A DNA stretch of 64,000 nt from Gammaproteobacteria bacterium. Lineage in GTDB: Bacteria > Pseudomonadota > Gammaproteobacteria > Pseudomonadales > Pseudohongiellaceae. The stretch is taken from the NCBI GenBank assembly GCA_024644515.1, contig JAHEHN010000001.1, positions 1 through 64,000 on the forward strand, in the 5' to 3' direction. The position numbers were made by a program, and so were the translations under genes. The first letter of the stretch is position 1. The number at the start of each line of letters is the position of its first letter. The notes below the pieces were generated by a model. It saw only the letters and a list, made by a program, of their open reading frames with translations. It had not been told where the DNA came from and ran no database searches. Positions 63,939 to 64,000 of this stretch are shown here, piece by piece.

Positions 63939-64000
63939 TTATCGATATCATTGTGCTAACCTCTGTGGGTCTGGCGCTGGTTTTCTTACTGGCCTGGGGA
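63935..64000 (+). CDS. Partial gene coupled to the oxidase
   Basis: The ATG overlaps the oxidase stop (ATGA) and opens 22 codons, MIIDIIVLTSVGLALVFLLAWG, cut by the window end. It is a hydrophobic N-terminal helix, so a membrane protein, perhaps a small oxidase subunit or assembly factor. No more can be said. Confidence 0.6.
   Translation, partial: MIIDIIVLTSVGLALVFLLAWG

Noticed and set aside
1-64000. tRNA genes, rRNA, CRISPR arrays, integrases, transposases
   Set aside because: None were recognised; no cloverleaf with TTCGA-type loop, no regularly spaced repeats, no mobile-element proteins.

Overview
The window looks like chromosome of a free-living, probably marine, gammaproteobacterium. 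It carries the gammaproteobacterial block zapA / 6S RNA / 5-formyl-THF cyclo-ligase on one strand next to ygfB-pepP-ubiH on the other. It also has SrmB-like and RecQ helicases, a complete phoBR-pst-phoU phosphate regulon, TonB-dependent receptors, a vanadium haloperoxidase and a cbb3-type oxidase. No species is claimed. I saw no tRNA, CRISPR array, prophage, integrase or insertion sequence.

Layout. 1-7 kb: a sulfotransferase-like gene, glycolysis/Calvin genes (pgk, fba), a methyltransferase/acyltransferase pair, rpiA, an unlisted 30-residue membrane peptide, fau and 6S RNA. 7-13 kb: zapA, a ZapB-like coiled coil, a YgfB-family gene, pepP, ubiH, a DUF4440-like gene and a DEAD-box helicase with an 8-residue repeat tail. 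13-15 kb: an anti-sigma-like DUF3379 gene beside a sigma factor broken by a stop and a frameshift. 15-24 kb: phoB-phoR, a phosphate-selective porin, pstSCAB and phoU. 24-30 kb: a tightly packed imelysin / di-haem DHOR / imelysin / DUF1513 / MauG-like peroxidase operon that starts 4 nt after phoU and contains a Fur-box-like palindrome. 30-38 kb: an RlmI-like methyltransferase, queH, a DUF6152 gene plus partner, a fused version of that pair, recQ and a decayed TonB-dependent receptor tail. 38-46 kb: a cystine-type symporter, a DUF2490 protein, a periplasmic TonB-C protein and a 1181-residue TonB-dependent receptor. 46-52 kb: a vanadium haloperoxidase facing an FG-GAP/ASPIC-UnbV protein, and a lipoprotein. 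52-60 kb: an aldo/keto reductase, a CBM9/DOMON-like protein, a DUF6702 protein, an M1 peptidase, an M20 peptidase with an in-frame amber codon, a glutathione peroxidase and a DUF2256 zinc ribbon. 60-64 kb: a Tat-exported DsrE-like protein, then one polypeptide joining CcoN, CcoO and two CcoP-like haem domains.

How the parts fit. The phosphate block is a whole sensing and uptake circuit: PhoR/PhoB, outer-membrane porin, PstSCAB and PhoU. The imelysin operon beside it is an exported, haem-rich set probably tied to iron. The strongest leads are this operon with its internal Fur-like site, the CcoN-O-P fusion, the haloperoxidase/CRTAC1 pair, and the occurrence of the DUF6152 pair in both split and fused form. 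Three genes are interrupted, and read-level checking is needed to tell real decay from assembly error.
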